Shown here: piece after piece, positions 4,995 to 6,692 of the stretch | How positions within the stretch are numbered: position 1 is the stretch's first letter | Layout: every line of letters starts with the position of its first letter | Assembly: GCA_009774155.1 (NCBI GenBank) | Contig: VSNE01000480.1 | Span: forward strand, 1-6,692 | Direction: 5' to 3' | Length of the DNA: 6,692 nt | Source of the DNA: Lachnospiraceae bacterium | GTDB taxonomy: Bacteria > Bacillota > Clostridia > Lachnospirales > Lachnospiraceae | Translations under genes and position numbers: made by a program | Notes under the pieces: generated by a model | Seen by the model: only the letters and a program-made list of their open reading frames with translations | Told to the model about the DNA's origin: nothing | Database searches by the model: none

Positions 4995-6254
4995 ATGGCT
5001 AAAGTAGAAAGCAAAAATAAACAGAACCCCAAGCTCGTACAGTCCGAATTGCAGGACGGTCGGGCAAGTCTTGCGTTGGAGTATTATCTCGGACGCAACG
5101 AAACCCCGGTGCTTGATGAAAACGGCAACCATGTCCTCTATACCGAGGGGGCGATGAAAGGAAAACCGAAATATAGAATCAAGCATATCCGCAAACGAGA
5201 GGTGCTGAACCTCTATATATGGCTACACCCTCGCAACCAGCAGGAACGCACCCAAAACAAGAATACTCTCGCACTCGCCGAGAAGATACGGTTTGAGCGT
5301 GAGCAGGAATTTCTCGAAGACCGTGAGGGATACCGACTGAAAAAGGACGGTGAGAACGACTTTATCAAATACTTCCGCAAACATTGGGAGAACGAGTTGT
5401 ATTCAAAGCCAGTGAGAACTACCTACAAGACCTCTCACAACCGCTTTATGAGATTCCTTGAGGCTACACCACGCTTCCAACGTTACACATCGTTTCTGCG
5501 CATGGAATTGATTACACCCGAAATGGTGACGAGTTTCACAGACTATCTGAAGAAAGTCGCCAAAGGAGAGGGAGCGCATAAGTCATACTATATGTTCCGA
5601 ACCGTAATTCTCCATGCGATAGAAGAAGGACTGATGAAAAAGAATCCGTGCAAAGGAATCGTAATCCACCGTGACGTGAACACGCTGAAAAAAGAGATAC
5701 TGACAATGGATGAAATCAAACGCCTTGCCGCCACTCATTACGAGGGTGAGGACACGGCACTGCAACGAGCATTTCTCTTTTGCTGTTTCACCGGCATACG
5801 CTGGTGTGACACCGTGAGCCTCACACACGCCAATGTCGATTTCTCGGCAAAGATACTCCGATTCAACCAACAAAAGACCGAGGGGCGTAGCGCACACAGC
5901 GGTGTCACAATCCCATTAAGTCCAACGTTGCTGAAACTCATCGGGAATCCTATACAACACACTTCCGAAAAAATATTCAATATCACCTGCTACCGCACAA
6001 CCGCAATCACACGCTTGCAGAAATGGGTAAAGGCAGCAGGAATCAACAAGACTATCACATGGCATTGCGCCCGCCACAGTTTCGCTGTAAATGTGCTTGG
6101 TGCAGGAGCGAACATCAAGACCGTTGCCTCTCTAATGGGACATTCAAGTATCAAGATGACCGAGAAATATCTCCACGTCATTGACCAGCAGAAGCAGGAC
6201 GCAATCAACAGCCTCGGCGACCTTGACTATGACTGCGAGGCGGTCAGCGTGTAG
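4995..6254 (+). CDS. Tyrosine recombinase / site-specific integrase of a Bacteroidetes mobile element
   Basis: This 419-residue protein is a complete tyrosine recombinase, which joins and excises DNA through a covalent 3'-phosphotyrosine intermediate. Residues 1-115 form the N-terminal arm-DNA-binding part, lysine-rich at the start. Residues about 122-225 form the SAM-like core-binding domain, including NDFIKYFRKHW at 121-131 and YKTSHNRFMRFL at 144-155. The catalytic domain occupies about 235-400 with the full set of residues: R269 in TGIRWCD, K294 in the beta-hairpin FNQQKT, H357 and R360 in WHCARHSFA, H383 in LMGHSS, and nucleophile Y392 in EKYLHV. The sequence looks less G+C-biased than the genes to the left, consistent with transfer. 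The length and domain order fit integrases of Bacteroidetes integrative elements rather than XerC/XerD, which lack the long arm-binding N terminus. Its own terminator follows at 6295. No excisionase gene is evident in the window. Confidence 0.94.
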   Translation: MAKVESKNKQNPKLVQSELQDGRASLALEYYLGRNETPVLDENGNHVLYTEGAMKGKPKYRIKHIRKREVLNLYIWLHPRNQQERTQNKNTLALAEKIRFEREQEFLEDREGYRLKKDGENDFIKYFRKHWENELYSKPVRTTYKTSHNRFMRFLEATPRFQRYTSFLRMELITPEMVTSFTDYLKKVAKGEGAHKSYYMFRTVILHAIEEGLMKKNPCKGIVIHRDVNTLKKEILTMDEIKRLAATHYEGEDTALQRAFLFCCFTGIRWCDTVSLTHANVDFSAKILRFNQQKTEGRSAHSGVTIPLSPTLLKLIGNPIQHTSEKIFNITCYRTTAITRLQKWVKAAGINKTITWHCARHSFAVNVLGAGANIKTVASLMGHSSIKMTEKYLHVIDQQKQDAINSLGDLDYDCEAVSV

Positions 6255-6294
6255 ATTTTACACCGTGGCATTTTTGACACTTTGGCACTTTTGG

Positions 6295-6330
6295 AACTCT
6301 CCGACCGACATCGGAGGGTTCTTCTTTTTT
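6295..6330 (+). terminator. Rho-independent terminator of the integrase gene
   Basis: AACTCTCCGA (6295-6304) pairs with TCGGAGGGTT (6311-6320) through ten base pairs including one T-G wobble, around the six-base loop CCGACA. The T-rich run CTTCTTTTTT follows at 6321-6330. It lies 40 bases after the integrase stop. This is the best terminator in the window. Confidence 0.88.
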
Positions 6331-6358
6331 CCGGCGGTCATCATCTATGAATTTTGGT

Positions 6359-6402
6359 TTGGTTCAGTACGGGGGTGTATATATAGGGCAGATCCGAACC
6401 AA
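6359..6402. repeat. Hairpin displaying a G5-TG-(TA)n-G3 loop
   Basis: TTGGTTC (6359-6365) and GAACCAA (6396-6402) are perfect 7-base inverted repeats. Their 30-base loop contains GGGGGTGTATATATAGGG at 6371-6388, a run of guanines, alternating TA and more guanines that stands out from its surroundings. It may be a protein-binding site, a promoter for a rightward gene or a transfer- or replication-related site; nothing in the window decides this. Confidence 0.4.
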
Positions 6403-6435
6403 GACAATATATGAGGGCATAGAAAAGAAAAAACG

Positions 6436-6645
6436 ATGAAAAACGCTCGCATTTTCTGCATTATCCGCATTTTGGAACTTGAAAATGCAGGAAATGCAGA
6501 TAGTGTGGCGGTGTCAGTCAATATTTTTCAGGAATTATCCCATTGCACACCTTGCATTCTTGCACACTTTGAAAATGCCAAAGTGTCAAAAATGCCACGG
6601 GGTAATATTGAAATAACACAGATACCACACACCCTTATTCCTTGA
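6436..6645 (+). CDS. Doubtful 69-residue ORF across the repeat arrays
   Basis: An ATG at 6436, preceded by a purine-rich stretch (AGAAAAGAAAAAACG), opens a frame of 69 codons ending in TGA at 6643-6645. The product shows no recognisable domain, membrane segment or signal. Much of the frame crosses the 9-base-spaced arrays, so parts are low-complexity by construction (RIF-CII-RIL near the start). Its stop overlaps the ATG of the next short frame as TGATG, which would fit coupled translation. I regard it as probably accidental, with a small chance of being a real element-borne small protein. Confidence 0.2.
   Translation: MKNARIFCIIRILELENAGNADSVAVSVNIFQELSHCTPCILAHFENAKVSKMPRGNIEITQIPHTLIP
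6449..6499. repeat. Array of three 9-bp GCATTTT-like words with imperfect hairpin
   Basis: Three words, GCATTTTCT, GCATTATCC and GCATTTTGG, sit exactly 9 bases apart from 6449 to 6475 and are followed by AAC. Bases 6456-6473 pair with 6482-6499 at 15 of 18 positions around the 8-base loop GGAACTTG. The closing sequence GCATTTTGGAAC (6467-6478) nearly repeats GCACTTTTGGAAC (6285-6297) of the array beside the integrase terminator, so the two arrays are related. Confidence 0.75.
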
Positions 6646-6692
6646 TGAAGCTGACCCTTGATTGTGCAAAAGTGCAAAGAATGCAAGGGGGA
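6543..6692. repeat. Further opposed arrays of GCA-type words at the right edge
   Basis: Words TTGCACACC, TTGCATTCT and TGCACACTT run from 6543 to 6569 with GCA spaced 9 then 8 bases. On the opposite strand, three related words lie at 6664-6687 with TGC spaced 8 then 9. CTTGCATTCTTGCAC at 6551-6565 matches the reverse complement of the segment at 6672-6687 apart from one extra T. This repeats, with a shorter loop, the nested opposed-array design of the 25-bp inverted repeat. The window ends inside or just after the last array. Confidence 0.65.
6645..6692 (+). CDS. Possible start of a following gene, cut by the window edge
   Basis: An ATG at 6645-6647, overlapping the TGA of the 69-codon frame, opens 16 codons to the last base with no stop (MKLTLDCAKVQRMQGG). 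The segment also contains an array of GCA-type words, so coding is uncertain. Nothing in 16 residues identifies a family. Sequence to the right would settle whether it is a gene. Confidence 0.15.
   Translation, partial: MKLTLDCAKVQRMQGG

Larger units (their letters stand above)
6263..6600. repeat. Perfect 25-bp inverted repeat, arms 288 bp apart
   Basis: Bases 6263-6287 and 6576-6600 are exact reverse complements over 25 positions (left arm begins CCGTGGCATTTTTGACACTT). With one mismatch the match extends about four bases further inward. Each arm consists of three degenerate words of the type GCA(C/T)TTT at 8-9 base spacing. The left arm begins 9 bases after the integrase stop and directly precedes the terminator. 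The right arm can alternatively form a local hairpin, with 6564-6570 (ACACTTT) pairing with 6580-6586 (AAAGTGT). Possible roles are protein-binding arrays, an RNA switch around the terminator, or boundaries of a small repeat element. Confidence 0.85.
4995..6692. mobile_element. Left part of an integrated mobile element (minimum extent)
   Basis: A phage/ICE-type integrase gene, followed by a long repeat-rich non-coding stretch and a base composition unlike the sugar and sigma genes, marks foreign DNA. The left edge must lie somewhere between 4672 and 4994 if the integrase is near the end, and the element runs beyond the right edge of the window. No mobilisation, transfer, capsid or cargo gene is visible, so it could be an ICE, a mobilizable island, a prophage or a remnant. 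The start given here is the integrase start, not a mapped end. Confidence 0.6.

Noticed and set aside
4995..6254. Chromosomal XerC/XerD recombinase
   Set aside because: At 419 residues with a long lysine-rich arm-binding N terminus and a neighbouring repeat region, it fits mobile-element integrases; Xer proteins are about 300 residues.

Overview
The window looks like a Bacteroidales chromosome segment, most likely a gut lineage close to Muribaculaceae. The family-level placement is my inference. It rests on the G+C-rich codon style of the left two thirds, the near absence of Shine-Dalgarno sequences, a good match to the Bacteroidetes -7 promoter element in front of the last large gene, and typically Bacteroidetes protein families. 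All seven well-supported genes lie on the + strand.

Left block (117-3247): three sugar and nucleotide-sugar genes. galE (UDP-hexose 4-epimerase) and galM (aldose 1-epimerase) overlap by an ATGA. After a 171-base gap comes a sugar-phosphate nucleotidyltransferase. Together they would equilibrate galactose anomers, interconvert UDP-Glc/UDP-Gal (or N-acetyl forms) and activate a sugar phosphate. The gap is almost entirely a compact palindromic element (2168-2324) with perfect 21-base terminal inverted repeats, a nested imperfect hairpin and a 33-codon open frame.

Middle block (3248-4671): a repeat built of 7-base units folding into a 23-bp hairpin is followed by an ECF-type promoter candidate and a tight three-gene operon. 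The operon encodes a three-helix membrane protein (DUF6249-like), an ECF sigma factor, and a small two-helix membrane protein that overlaps the sigma gene by ATGA and is probably an anti-sigma or sensor partner. The layout suggests an autoregulated envelope or stress signalling module.

Right block (4672-6692): an AT-rich 323-base spacer leads to a complete tyrosine recombinase with all catalytic residues, then a good rho-independent terminator. This looks like the left end of an integrated mobile element that continues past the right edge. No attachment site can be proven because the other end is not visible.

The 438 bases after the integrase hold the most unusual structure. There are several arrays of degenerate GCA(C/T)TTT-like words spaced 8-9 bases, placed in opposite orientations, including a perfect 25-base inverted repeat whose arms lie 288 bases apart. 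A 69-codon frame and the first 16 codons of another frame run through this region, with weak support. No rRNA, tRNA or CRISPR array was recognised.
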